Assembly (NCBI RefSeq): GCF_000696575.1
Contig: NZ_JMSQ01000008.1
Coordinates: 62,001 to 126,000 of the forward strand
Direction: 5' to 3'
DNA from: Siccibacter colletis
GTDB taxonomy: Bacteria; Pseudomonadota; Gammaproteobacteria; Enterobacterales; Enterobacteriaceae
Length of the DNA: 64,000 nucleotides
Shown here: positions 53,721 through 62,466 of the stretch, one piece after another
How positions within the stretch are numbered: position 1 is the first letter of the stretch
Layout: each line of letters starts with the position of its first letter
Made by a program: the position numbers and the translations under genes
Notes under the pieces: model-generated
Databases searched by the model: none
Told to the model about the DNA's origin: nothing
Seen by the model: only the letters and a program-made list of their open reading frames with translations

Positions 53721-55988
53721 ATGACGATTCGCCCGGAAAATGGCCCAGCGGTCCCCCGGTTTGCCACGTTGAAAATGCGCCCGCTTAACGGCGCCCCTGC
53801 CCCCGAGCCACAGCCGAAACCCGAAGCAGGAACCACCCGCTACAGCTGGTATATCGACGGCATGGACTGCCCTGCCTGCGCGCGCAAAGTAGAGAACGCG
53901 CTGCGTCAGGTGACGGGCATTGTCAGTGCCCAGGTCGCCTTTGCCAGTGAAAAGCTGACCGTAGATGCGCAGCGCGATGTGCGACAGGCGGTCAGCGACG
54001 CGGTGACCCGCATTGGTTTTACCCTGCGCGATATCGATGCTGCACCGGCGCAACCGCGCACAGCGTGGCGCGAACAGCTTCCGTTGCTGGCGCTGGCGGC
54101 AATGATGGCAATCAGTTGGCTGCTGACGCAGAGTGGCGCAACCCAGGCCGGGCAGATTGCATTTATTGTCACCACGCTGGTCGGCCTGTGGCCGATTGCC
54201 CGCCAGGCGCTGCGTCTGATGCGCAGCGGCAACCCGTTTGCTATCGAAACGCTGATGAGCGTCGCCGCCATCGGTGCGCTGTTTATCGGCGCGACCGCCG
54301 AGGCGGCGATGGTGCTGCTGCTGTTTATGATCGGCGAGCGGCTGGAGAGCTGGGCGGCAACCCGCGCCAGGCGTGGGGTCAGCGCGCTGGTAGCGCTGAA
54401 ACCGGAAACCGCGACCCGCCTGCGGGAGGGCAAGCGGGAGACGGTGGCGCTGGCGGCGTTGCGGCCCGGAGACGTCATTGAAGTCGCCGCCGGAGGACGC
54501 CTGCCTGCCGATGGCCGGCTGCGCAGCGCGTTCGCCAGTTTTGATGAGAGCGCCCTCACCGGGGAATCCGTGCCGGTGGAGCGTACGCGGGGCGAAAGCG
54601 TAGCGGCCGGTGCCACCAGCGTTGATCGACTGGTTGAGCTTGACGTGGTGTCCGAGCCAGGCCACAGCGCTATCGACCGTATTCTGCAGCTGATTGAAGA
54701 GGCCGACGCGCGTCGCGCCCCGATTGAGCGCTTTATCGATCGCTTCAGCCGTGTCTACACGCCGCTGATTATGGGCGTGGCGCTGCTGGTCGCCATCCTG
54801 CCGCCGCTGCTGTTCGGCCTGCCGTGGCTGGAGTGGATTTACAAGGGACTGACGCTGCTGCTGATTGGCTGCCCGTGCGCGCTGGTGATCTCCACGCCCG
54901 CCGCCATCACCTCCGGCCTTGCCGCCGCCGCACGCCGCGGCGCGCTTATCAAAGGCGGTGCTGCGCTGGAGCAGCTCAGTCGGGTACGCCAGGTGGCCTT
55001 CGATAAAACCGGCACCCTGACCCAGGGCAAGCCACAGGTAACCGTTATCCACGCGGCGGACGGGGATGAAAATGCGCTGCTGGCGCTGGCTGCCTCGGTG
55101 GAGCAAGGTGCCACGCACCCGCTGGCACAGGCGATACTGCGGGAAGCGCTGGCCCGCGACCTGCCGCTGAGCCAGGCAACCGACCAGCGCACGCTGGCGG
55201 GCAGCGGAATTGAGGCAACGGTGGCAGGGCGTAGGGTGCTGCTCAGCGCGCCGGATAAGCTTACGCAGGCGTTAAGCCCGGCGTGGCAGACGCGCATTGC
55301 GGAGGCCGAAGCCAGCGGGCAAACGGTGGTCGCGGTGATACGGGATGAACAGCTGATGGGGACGCTGGCCCTGCGCGATACGCTGCGTGAGGATGCCCGT
55401 CAGGCGATCGCGGCGCTGCAGCGTCTGGACGTGAAATGCGTGATGCTGACCGGGGACAATCCGCGCGCGGCCCAGGCGATAGCCGGGGAGCTGGCGCTGG
55501 ACTACCGCGCCGGGCTGCTGCCAGCGGATAAGGTGGCGGCGGTGAATGCGCTGAACCATGACGCCCCGCTGGCGATGGTGGGCGACGGTATCAACGATGC
55601 GCCCGCGATGAAAGCGGCGAGTATCGGCGTGGCGATGGGCTGCGGGACTGATGTCGCGCTGGAAACGGCCGACGCTGCCCTGACGCACAACCGCCTCACC
55701 GGGCTGGCAGAGATGATGAGCTTAGCCCGCGCGACGTATGCGAACATTCGCCAGAATATTGCCATCGCGCTGGGGCTGAAGGGGATCTTCCTGGTCACCA
55801 CCCTGGCGGGCATGACCGGGCTGTGGCTGGCCGTGCTGGCGGATACCGGTGCCACGGTGCTGGTCACCGCCAACGCGTTACGGCTGCTGCGCCGGGGTAA
55901 GCCTGCGCACCCACCACAAAAAACAAATCATCCAGTGCCAGAGCGATGGATCGGTCCGGCATCAAAACCGCCGCGCCGCAGGCGTTGA
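53721..55988 (+). CDS. zntA: Zn/Cd/Pb-exporting P1B-type ATPase with a novel C-terminal tail
   Basis: 755-residue metal pump. The N-terminal heavy-metal domain carries GMDCPAC (Cys50, Cys53); the TGES motif, the membrane CPC (Cys384, Cys386), the phosphorylation site DKTGTLT (Asp428) and GDGINDAPA are all present. The extra Cys cluster at the N-terminus of E. coli ZntA is missing. The E. coli protein ends ALRLLRRR; here about 30 more residues follow (from GKPAHPPQ to KPPRRRR) before the stop, running into the Ash-like stretch. Start ATG at 53721 follows GGAG. Confidence 0.95.
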   Translation: MTIRPENGPAVPRFATLKMRPLNGAPAPEPQPKPEAGTTRYSWYIDGMDCPACARKVENALRQVTGIVSAQVAFASEKLTVDAQRDVRQAVSDAVTRIGFTLRDIDAAPAQPRTAWREQLPLLALAAMMAISWLLTQSGATQAGQIAFIVTTLVGLWPIARQALRLMRSGNPFAIETLMSVAAIGALFIGATAEAAMVLLLFMIGERLESWAATRARRGVSALVALKPETATRLREGKRETVALAALRPGDVIEVAAGGRLPADGRLRSAFASFDESALTGESVPVERTRGESVAAGATSVDRLVELDVVSEPGHSAIDRILQLIEEADARRAPIERFIDRFSRVYTPLIMGVALLVAILPPLLFGLPWLEWIYKGLTLLLIGCPCALVISTPAAITSGLAAAARRGALIKGGAALEQLSRVRQVAFDKTGTLTQGKPQVTVIHAADGDENALLALAASVEQGATHPLAQAILREALARDLPLSQATDQRTLAGSGIEATVAGRRVLLSAPDKLTQALSPAWQTRIAEAEASGQTVVAVIRDEQLMGTLALRDTLREDARQAIAALQRLDVKCVMLTGDNPRAAQAIAGELALDYRAGLLPADKVAAVNALNHDAPLAMVGDGINDAPAMKAASIGVAMGCGTDVALETADAALTHNRLTGLAEMMSLARATYANIRQNIAIALGLKGIFLVTTLAGMTGLWLAVLADTGATVLVTANALRLLRRGKPAHPPQKTNHPVPERWIGPASKPPRRRR

Positions 55989-56290
55989 GTCCGGGCTGGC
56001 GGTCGGGAACCGCCAGAGGGCGCGAGCCCCGGGATGGGGTATCGCGCCCGACCGGAAGCGAAACGCCGGAGGCAAGGGTAGCCCAACGGGCCGGTTTTTT
56101 AGCCGGGAGCCGGGATGGCGAAGGGGGCGGCGGCGAGCCTCCTTCGTCCGTTCACGAGCAGCCGCGTTCCCATGTGAGCGCGGTGCCACGGTGAACGGAA
56201 CCTTTGCCGTTCTACCATAGTCCTCACGCCAAACCCGGTGGATGCACGTTAAAGGTGGGTGCACTCCGTTTCCCCACCTGACAAGATCGA
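55946..56290 (+). pseudogene. Ash-family-like remnant (phage P4 Ash relatives)
   Basis: A GC-rich stretch downstream of zntA. Pieces of its translation recall the Ash protein family found near P4-like elements: HQNRRAAG..GNRQRARAPGW in one frame, SSVHEQPRSHVSAVP in another, and HAKPGGCTLKVGALRFP further on. The parts lie in different frames, so no intact protein is made. The stretch is also dense in inverted repeats: 55996-56016, 56018-56049, an outer CGTTCAC/GTGAACG pair in 56149-56197, and 56253-56279. A structured non-coding RNA is an alternative reading. Confidence 0.45.
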
Positions 56291-56312
56291 GGCGTCCCCA
56301 CCCGCCGTTACG

Positions 56313-57599
56313 CTACATCATCCCCAGCATCCGCGGCAGCCAGAGCGAGATCGCGGGCACATAGGTCACCAACATCAACACCATAAATAATACCGCGTAG
56401 AACGGCAGCATTGAGCGCACCACCACTTCGATCTTCTGCTTGCTCACCGCGCTGGCAACAAACAGCACAGATCCCACCGGCGGGGTTATCAGCCCAATCC
56501 CGAGGTTCACCATCATGATCATCCCGAAATGTACCGGGTCGATGCCGAGAGCATTGGTTACCGGCAGCAGCACCGGCGTCAGGATCAGGATAATCGGTGC
56601 CATGTCCATCAGCGTGCCAATCAGCAGCAGCATGATGTTGAGGTACATCAGGATCACGTACTTGTTATCCGACAGCGCGGTAAAGAACTCGGTGATGCGC
56701 GTCGGAAGCTGCATGTAGGTCATTACCGCGCCAAACGCGGCGGCAAAGCCTATCAGGATCATCACGATGGTGACGGTTTTCACCGTGCGGCACATCAGCT
56801 TCGGCAGCTCGCTCCATTTGTAGTCACGGTAGATAAACATGGTGACGAAAAATGCCCACAGGCAGGCCACAGCCGCAGACTCGGTGGCGGTAAATATCCC
56901 GGAGAGAATGCCGCCGAGGATAATCACGACCGTCATCAGCCCCCACAGCGCGTCGAGAAGAATTTTAGCCGCCTGCTTAAACGGAATGCGCTCGCCTTTC
57001 GGATAACCGCGCCGATGCGCAAATGCCAGACACATTACCATCAGGCACAGCCCCATCAGCAGCCCCGGCAGCACCCCGGCGATAAACAGCGAGGCAATGG
57101 AAACGGTGCCGCCTGCCGCCAAGGAGTAAATGACCGAGTTATGACTGGGGGGGATGAGAATTGCCTGCACCGAGCCGCTGGCAGTCACCGCCGCCGCATA
57201 CTCACGCGGGTAACCTTTCTTTTCCATCTCCGGGATCATGACTGTGCCGATGGACGCGGTATCCGCCACCGACGAGCCGGAAATGGCACCGAAAAAGGTG
57301 GAGGCCACAATATTCACCAGCGACAGCCCGCCGCGGATAAAACCGACAAACACATAGGCGAAGTTCACCAGCCGACGGGCAATGCCCCCTTCGGCCATGA
57401 TCGCCCCGGCAAGAATAAAAAACGGTATCGCCAGCAGAGTAAATTTGTTCACCCCGCTGGTGATCTGAATCATCAGCGCTTCAAGCGGCAACTCTATCCA
57501 CAGCGCCCCTACCACCGCACTTAACCCGACGGCAAACGCCACCGGCATCCCCAGCGCCAGCAGAATGGCGAGGGTGAAAAGCAAAATAAACGCGTCCAT
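56313..57599 (-). CDS. TRAP transporter large permease (DctM/YiaN type)
   Basis: 428 residues with about 12 membrane segments; the DctM signature GAISGSSVADTASIGTVMIPEM is clear. It is the ion-coupled translocation subunit of a tripartite periplasmic transporter with the two genes upstream. No catabolic or regulatory gene accompanies it, so the substrate (probably a small organic acid) is unknown. Related to the YiaMNO system by general layout. Confidence 0.9.
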   Translation of the reverse strand: MDAFILLFTLAILLALGMPVAFAVGLSAVVGALWIELPLEALMIQITSGVNKFTLLAIPFFILAGAIMAEGGIARRLVNFAYVFVGFIRGGLSLVNIVASTFFGAISGSSVADTASIGTVMIPEMEKKGYPREYAAAVTASGSVQAILIPPSHNSVIYSLAAGGTVSIASLFIAGVLPGLLMGLCLMVMCLAFAHRRGYPKGERIPFKQAAKILLDALWGLMTVVIILGGILSGIFTATESAAVACLWAFFVTMFIYRDYKWSELPKLMCRTVKTVTIVMILIGFAAAFGAVMTYMQLPTRITEFFTALSDNKYVILMYLNIMLLLIGTLMDMAPIILILTPVLLPVTNALGIDPVHFGMIMMVNLGIGLITPPVGSVLFVASAVSKQKIEVVVRSMLPFYAVLFMVLMLVTYVPAISLWLPRMLGMM

Positions 57600-57609
57600 C
57601 TTTCACCCC

Positions 57610-58119
57610 TTAACTGTGATTACCAATCATCACCACCGGACGGCTCTCTTGCGAACCGAACAGCAGGCGTTCCACCACGAACAGGATCAGCAGCGCCGAA
57701 CCCACCGGCAGCGGCAGATAGCTCTCCCCCGAGGTTAGTAACGGGAACTCCGCTACCGGCTGCTCCCACAGCTCCAGGCACAGGTGATAGCTGTACCAGA
57801 ACATCAGCGCGGAAATAAGCAGCATCAGCAGGTCAACGATGCGGGCGCACAGCTGCTGCATTGCGGCAGGCAGGCGGTCGGTGAGCATGTTTACCGCGAT
57901 ATGCGACCCGGCGCGATAACTTACCGCCGCGCCAATAAAGGTGAAGGTCACCATGCAAATGATGGCGATGGGCTCCGGCCACGACTCGCCGCGGTTCAGC
58001 ACGTAGCGCGAGAAAATACCGATGGGGATCACCACCGTCATCACCAGCAGCGCCAGGCCGGCAATGGTCATGGCGAGCAGGTACAGCTTATCCATCCATC
58101 TCAGATACCAATGGGACAT
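57610..58119 (-). CDS. TRAP transporter small permease (DctQ/YiaM type)
   Basis: 169 residues with four membrane segments. The DctQ-type stretch MTVVIPIGIFSRYVLNRGES and the EPIAIICMVTFTFIGAA core are present. It lies 10 bases ahead of the large permease gene. Confidence 0.88.
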   Translation of the reverse strand: MSHWYLRWMDKLYLLAMTIAGLALLVMTVVIPIGIFSRYVLNRGESWPEPIAIICMVTFTFIGAAVSYRAGSHIAVNMLTDRLPAAMQQLCARIVDLLMLLISALMFWYSYHLCLELWEQPVAEFPLLTSGESYLPLPVGSALLILFVVERLLFGSQESRPVVMIGNHS

Positions 58120-58168
58120 ACATCCTCCAGGGAGCGTGCGCCGGGAAAGCCCGGCGCGGAGCGTTGCG

Positions 58169-59152
58169 TTACTGGACGGCAGCGATGGCGTTCATCAGAT
58201 CCTGATGCTTGTCGCCAAACTGTTTACGGACGGGTTCGGTGGCTTTGATAAAGTACGCTTTATCGATCTCGTGGAACTGCACGCCGCCGGCTTTCATTTT
58301 GGCCAGCGCGTCAGTGTTGTAAGCGTTCCACAGCGTGCGCTGTTCGGCCTGGGCTTCACGGGCCAGCGTCAGGATTTTCTGCTGCTGGTCAGCGCTCAGT
58401 TTGTCCCACTTCACTTTGGAATAGAGCAGCATTTCCGGGGTGATAAAGTGGCCGCTGAGGGTGTAGTTTTTGGCAACCGGCAGGTAGTTATGCGCTACGA
58501 AGGTCGGCGGGTTGTTTTCCGCACCGTCGATGACCCCGGTCTGCATGCCGCTGAACACCTCGCTGACGCCCATAGCAATAGAGTTCGCCCCCATCGCTTT
58601 CAGCGTGGCGAGGGCCACCGGGCTACCCTGCACGCGGATCTTCTTGCCCTGCAGATCTTCCGGTTTGACGATCGGATCGCGGGTGATCAGGTTGCGGGTG
58701 CCGGAATCCATCCAGCCGAGGAACACCAGGCGTGATTTCGGGTTATTGGTCAGCTTCTCGCCGATGGATTTACCGATATCGCCGTCGATGACCTTATGCA
58801 TATGGTCTTCATCGCGAAACACATAGGGCAGCGTAAAGACTTCGATATCCGGCAGGATGGCAGCGACCGGTGCCATAGAGACACGAATAATATCTATCGC
58901 CCCCATCTGCGCCTGCTCGATCATCTGCTTTTCATCCCCCAGCACGCCACCCGGAAAGACTTTAATCTCCAGATCGCCGTTGGTTTGCTGTTTTAATTTT
59001 TCGCCCATGTTTTGCACCGCTACCACGTTCGGGTAGCCCTGCGGATGGACGTCCGCCGCTTTTATTACCTGCGCATTAACCGCAGCGGGGATCAGGAGGG
59101 TGGCACCAGACAGGCACAGGCCCGCCAGCGTTGGCAGTAATTTGAATTTCAT
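58169..59152 (-). CDS. TRAP transporter substrate-binding protein (DctP type)
   Basis: 327 residues with a signal peptide (LAGLCLSGATLLIPAAVNAQ). The carboxylate-binding arginine region LQGKKIRVQGSP and the family segment VFSGMQTGVIDGAENNP are present. First gene of the three-gene operon; binds an organic acid in the periplasm. The identity of the ligand cannot be read from the sequence. Confidence 0.9.
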   Translation of the reverse strand: MKFKLLPTLAGLCLSGATLLIPAAVNAQVIKAADVHPQGYPNVVAVQNMGEKLKQQTNGDLEIKVFPGGVLGDEKQMIEQAQMGAIDIIRVSMAPVAAILPDIEVFTLPYVFRDEDHMHKVIDGDIGKSIGEKLTNNPKSRLVFLGWMDSGTRNLITRDPIVKPEDLQGKKIRVQGSPVALATLKAMGANSIAMGVSEVFSGMQTGVIDGAENNPPTFVAHNYLPVAKNYTLSGHFITPEMLLYSKVKWDKLSADQQQKILTLAREAQAEQRTLWNAYNTDALAKMKAGGVQFHEIDKAYFIKATEPVRKQFGDKHQDLMNAIAAVQ

Positions 59153-59308
59153 GTGTCGGCTCCAGCAGGTATAGCGGTACGGTAAGATGTAAAACGTTGT
59201 TTTGATTTTCCGTATAAAAAATAGCCTGGCCGTAAAAAAGGCGTGGTGAAGCGCCTCACAAAAGCGATAAATTCTGAAACAGGGGTTTAAAGGGAATGCA
59301 AAGGAGGT

Positions 59309-59340
59309 TCAGGATGAGCGGCGTGGCCAGCCCATCCTGA
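59309..59340. other. Hairpin between tusA and the TRAP operon
   Basis: TCAGGATG (59309-59316) pairs with CATCCTGA (59333-59340), immediately downstream of the tusA stop. It has no clear T run; possibly a weak terminator for tusA. Confidence 0.4.
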
Positions 59341-59346
59341 GCGCCG

Positions 59347-59592
59347 TCACTGGCGTTTACGCAACAGATAACGGTAGGGAAGCGCGTCGGTTTGCTGGGC
59401 GAGTAAATCGTGTTCCATAAAGGTACAAAAACCCGGAATATCGCGAGTGGTTGCCGGATCGTCGGCGATAATCAGCAGCGTTTCGCCCGTCTGCATCATG
59501 CGCACCGTTTTGCGCACCATCATCACCGGCTCCGGGCAGCGCAGCCCCTGGGCATCCAGGGTGTGGTCGGGGTGTGAAAACTGGTCGGTCAT
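59347..59592 (-). CDS. tusA: Sulfur carrier protein TusA
   Basis: 81-residue sulfur relay protein that takes persulfide sulfur from IscS and passes it to TusBCD for 2-thiouridine in tRNA. The acceptor is Cys19 in [12 protein letters not shown]. In E. coli it directly follows zntA; here the Ash-like stretch and the TRAP operon intervene. Confidence 0.96.
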   Translation of the reverse strand: MTDQFSHPDHTLDAQGLRCPEPVMMVRKTVRMMQTGETLLIIADDPATTRDIPGFCTFMEHDLLAQQTDALPYRYLLRKRQ

Positions 59593-59764
59593 TTTTCTCT
59601 CAGTTCAGTCAGAAACCGCGCTAGTTTACCCCCGCCAGGGCGTGACGCAAGCACGTTAACGGTTGCGCGTTAATTAACCATTGCAATAGCAACGTAAAGC
59701 AGTATCATGCTGCGGTTTTCGACGCTTGCGCGGTGGATTCTCCCGTTGCGCAATCATGGTTTCA

Positions 59765-59795
59765 CTGGGTTCCCTCACCCCATCGTTCAAAAAGG
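59765..59795 (+). promoter_or_regulatory. preQ1-I riboswitch upstream of yhhQ
   Basis: The leader has the class I preQ1 layout: stem CTGGG (59765-59769) with CCCCA (59778-59782), loop TTCCCTCA, and an A-rich tail ending AAAAAGG (59789-59795). It closely resembles the Thermoanaerobacter preQ1 aptamer (CUGGG...ACCCCAG...AAGG). The unpaired C59778 would read preQ1. The 3' GG can pair with the loop CC to close the pseudoknot and hide the ribosome-binding site of yhhQ, 7 bases before the ATG. Confidence 0.8.
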
Positions 59796-59802
59796 TTACA
59801 TT

Positions 59803-60468
59803 ATGCTGCCCTTATCGCTTCGCCAGCGCCGCACCGCGCTCGTCTGGCTGTCGCTGTTTCATTTGCTGGTGATCATCTCCAGTAACTATCTGGTTCAACT
59901 GCCGGTCTCCATCTTTGGTTTCCACACTACCTGGGGCGCGTTCAGTTTCCCGTTTATTTTCCTCGCCACCGATTTGACGGTGCGCTTCTTCGGCGCTCCG
60001 CTGGCACGACGCATTATTTTTGCCGTAATGCTGCCCGCGCTGCTGGTCTCCTACGTCATTTCGTCCCTGTTCTACATGGGAAGCTGGCAGGGGTTTGACG
60101 CGCTGGCGCACTTCAACCTGTTCGTCGCGCGTATCGCATCGGCGAGCTTTATGGCTTATGCGCTGGGGCAGATCCTCGACGTGCACGTGTTTAACCGCCT
60201 GCGCCAGAATCGCCGCTGGTGGATTGCGCCCACCGCGTCGCTGTTTGTCGGCAACGCCATCGACACCCTGGCCTTCTTCTTTATTGCCTTCTGGCGCAGT
60301 ACCGACCCGTTTATGGCGACGCACTGGCAGGAGATCGCGCTGGTGGATTACAGCTTCAAGGTGCTGATCAGCATGCTGTTCTTCCTGCCGATGTATGGCG
60401 TGATGCTGAATATGCTGATGCGCAAGCTGGCAGATAAGTCTGAAATGGCGACGTTACAGGCCGGTTGA
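59803..60468 (+). CDS. yhhQ: Queuosine precursor (preQ0/preQ1) transporter YhhQ
   Basis: 221-residue inner-membrane protein with about six membrane segments, matching E. coli YhhQ (COG1738), which imports 7-deazaguanine precursors of queuosine. The frame is open for 32 codons upstream, but those overlap the riboswitch; the ATG at 59803 follows AAAAAGG and gives the E. coli length. Translation is predicted to fall when preQ1 is plentiful. Confidence 0.94.
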   Translation: MLPLSLRQRRTALVWLSLFHLLVIISSNYLVQLPVSIFGFHTTWGAFSFPFIFLATDLTVRFFGAPLARRIIFAVMLPALLVSYVISSLFYMGSWQGFDALAHFNLFVARIASASFMAYALGQILDVHVFNRLRQNRRWWIAPTASLFVGNAIDTLAFFFIAFWRSTDPFMATHWQEIALVDYSFKVLISMLFFLPMYGVMLNMLMRKLADKSEMATLQAG

Positions 60469-60541
60469 GAGCACGCCGCAGAAGTTGTGATACCATGAGG
60501 AACAGTGCCGTTCCGGCAGTCTTAGGTAAAGGAATAACGCA

Positions 60542-61102
60542 ATGCGCAATCTGGTTAAATATGTCGGTATTGGCCTGCTGGTGATGGGACTGGCGGCCTG
60601 TGATAACAATGACAGCAATGCCCCTGCACAGGGTGCAACGGCGGCAGAAAGCACACCTTCCGGCCAGCCGGTTGAGCTGATGGACGGCAAGCTGAGCTTC
60701 TCCCTCCCGGCAGACATGACTGACCAGAGCGGTAAACTGGGTACTCAGGCCAACAACATGCACATCTACTCCGACGCCACCGGTCAGAAAGCGGTGATCG
60801 TCATTCTCGGGGATAACACCACCGAAGGGCTGGACGTGCTGGCGAAGCGCCTGGAAGAGCAGCAGCGTACGCGTGACCCGCAGCTGCAGGTCGTCACCAA
60901 TAAATCCATTGAGCTGAAGGGTCAGACCCTGCAGCAGCTCGACAGCATCATCTCTGCCAAAGGGCAGACGGCGTACTCATCGGTACTGCTGGGTAAAGTG
61001 GACAACAAGCTGCTGACCCTGCAGATCACGCTCCCGGCTGACAACCAGCAGGAAGCGCAGAGCGCGGCGGAAAACATCATCAACACCGTTGTGATCAAGT
61101 AA
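60542..61102 (+). CDS. dcrB: Lipoprotein DcrB
   Basis: 186-residue lipoprotein with signal peptide and lipobox LAAC (Cys20). In E. coli it is needed for phage C1 and C6 adsorption or DNA entry and supports lipoprotein processing. Strong match in length and position. Convergent and abutting with yhhS. Confidence 0.94.
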   Translation: MRNLVKYVGIGLLVMGLAACDNNDSNAPAQGATAAESTPSGQPVELMDGKLSFSLPADMTDQSGKLGTQANNMHIYSDATGQKAVIVILGDNTTEGLDVLAKRLEEQQRTRDPQLQVVTNKSIELKGQTLQQLDSIISAKGQTAYSSVLLGKVDNKLLTLQITLPADNQQEAQSAAENIINTVVIK

Positions 61103-62323
61103 TCACGCCGGCGTTGACGGGGCCTGAGGCGGTTGCGCCTCGGGCCTTTTTTTCATCCGCCATCCCAGCAGAAGCCCGGCAATACACAGCCCCGCCGCCG
61201 CCAGATAGATCACCGGAATCCCGGCATACGCCATCACCAGCCCCGCCAGCGGCCCGGTAATACCCAGCGACAGATCCATAAACACCGTGTAGGTGGCCAG
61301 CGCGCTGCCCTGGTTCTGCTGCGGCACCGCTTTCACCGCCACCACCCCGAGCGCCGGGAAGATCAGCGAGAAGCCCGCCCCGGTGAGGAAGGTTCCGGCT
61401 TTCGCCATCCAGGGATCGACCGCAAAGCCCACCAGCAGCAGGCCCAGTGTCTCCACCGCAAAGCAGATCATTGAGACGTTCAACCCGCCGAGGCGATTAA
61501 TGGCGTTCGGGAAAATGAGTCGCGCCCCGACGAAGGCGCAGCTGAACAGCGTCAGCGCAAAGGCCGCACCGTCCCACCCTTTCGCATCGTAAAACAGCGT
61601 AATGAAAGTGGCGATGACGCCAAAACCTGCGGACCCCAGCGCCAGCGCCATGCCGTAAAGCCAGACGCGTCCAAGCACCGCCCGGAACGGCAGCGGCTTG
61701 CCTTTGCTGGCTTTTACCGCTGCGCGCGGCAGGGCAAAGAGGATCGCCAGCAGCGCCACTGCCATGATGATCCCCGCCAGGCCCGAGAGGCCGATGGCGT
61801 GATAGCAGAGCACGCCCAGCGGCGCGCCGAGCGCCATTGCGCCATAGGTAGCAATCCCGTTCCACGAGATGACGCGACCAATATGCAGCGAGCCCACCAC
61901 GCCCACGCCCCACAGCGTCGCACCGGTTCCGGCGAAGCTCTGTCCGGCCCCGAGGATCACACGCCCGAGACACAGCAGCGCCAGGCTCAGCAGCGGCCAG
62001 CCGGTGGAGAGGCCGGCCAGCAGATAGCACACGCCGCTCAGCAAGCAGCCGCACAGGCCAAACACTACGATTTTTTTCGGGCCAAACAGGTCGGCATAAC
62101 GCCCGGCGTGCGGGCGCGTCAGCAGCGTGGCGAGATATTGCAGGCTGATCACCAGCCCCGCCCAGAAGGCGCTGAACCCCATCACGTCGTGGACGTAACC
62201 GGGAAGTACCGCAAGAGGAAGACCGATGGTCAGGTAGCTGGCGAAGTTAAAGATAACAACGGAGACAATACGCAGGTTGAGGCGCAACCCGCTAAGCGCA
62301 GGCTCTTCGGCATGGCCGGACAT
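61103..62323 (-). CDS. yhhS: MFS transporter YhhS
   Basis: 406-residue major facilitator with 12 membrane segments. It matches E. coli YhhS (405 residues; NLRIVSVVIFNFASYLTIGLPLAVLPGYVHDVMGFSAF region). The ATG at 62323 has GGTGA upstream and is preferred to the GTG codons at 62335 and 62332. The physiological substrate is not established. Confidence 0.92.
   Translation of the reverse strand: MSGHAEEPALSGLRLNLRIVSVVIFNFASYLTIGLPLAVLPGYVHDVMGFSAFWAGLVISLQYLATLLTRPHAGRYADLFGPKKIVVFGLCGCLLSGVCYLLAGLSTGWPLLSLALLCLGRVILGAGQSFAGTGATLWGVGVVGSLHIGRVISWNGIATYGAMALGAPLGVLCYHAIGLSGLAGIIMAVALLAILFALPRAAVKASKGKPLPFRAVLGRVWLYGMALALGSAGFGVIATFITLFYDAKGWDGAAFALTLFSCAFVGARLIFPNAINRLGGLNVSMICFAVETLGLLLVGFAVDPWMAKAGTFLTGAGFSLIFPALGVVAVKAVPQQNQGSALATYTVFMDLSLGITGPLAGLVMAYAGIPVIYLAAAGLCIAGLLLGWRMKKRPEAQPPQAPSTPA
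61121..61153 (+). terminator. Terminator of dcrB
   Basis: Stem GGCCTGAGGC / GCCTCGGGCC (one G-T pair) followed by seven T residues. It lies inside the 3' end of the convergent yhhS gene, so the yhhS C-terminus is encoded through it. Confidence 0.8.
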
Positions 62324-62466
62324 AACATTCACCACGATTTTAAAACGAGGGTTCAGTATAACGTTTTCCGATCAAAGCGGAAGCCGCACAGTTTCAGACA
62401 GCCGCCCTCCGCGTCTGGCCGCGAACGCACTACACTAAACAGGCTTACAATAAAAAGGGACTACAC

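Noticed and set aside
52965-55118. 717-codon minus-strand frame opposite zntA and yhhN
   Set aside because: Spans two confirmed genes and their promoter; Arg/Gln-rich translation with no family.
55946-56194. 82-codon frame as an intact gene downstream of zntA
   Set aside because: Overlaps zntA, has no ribosome-binding site, and the Ash-like pieces fall in more than one frame; listed as a remnant instead.
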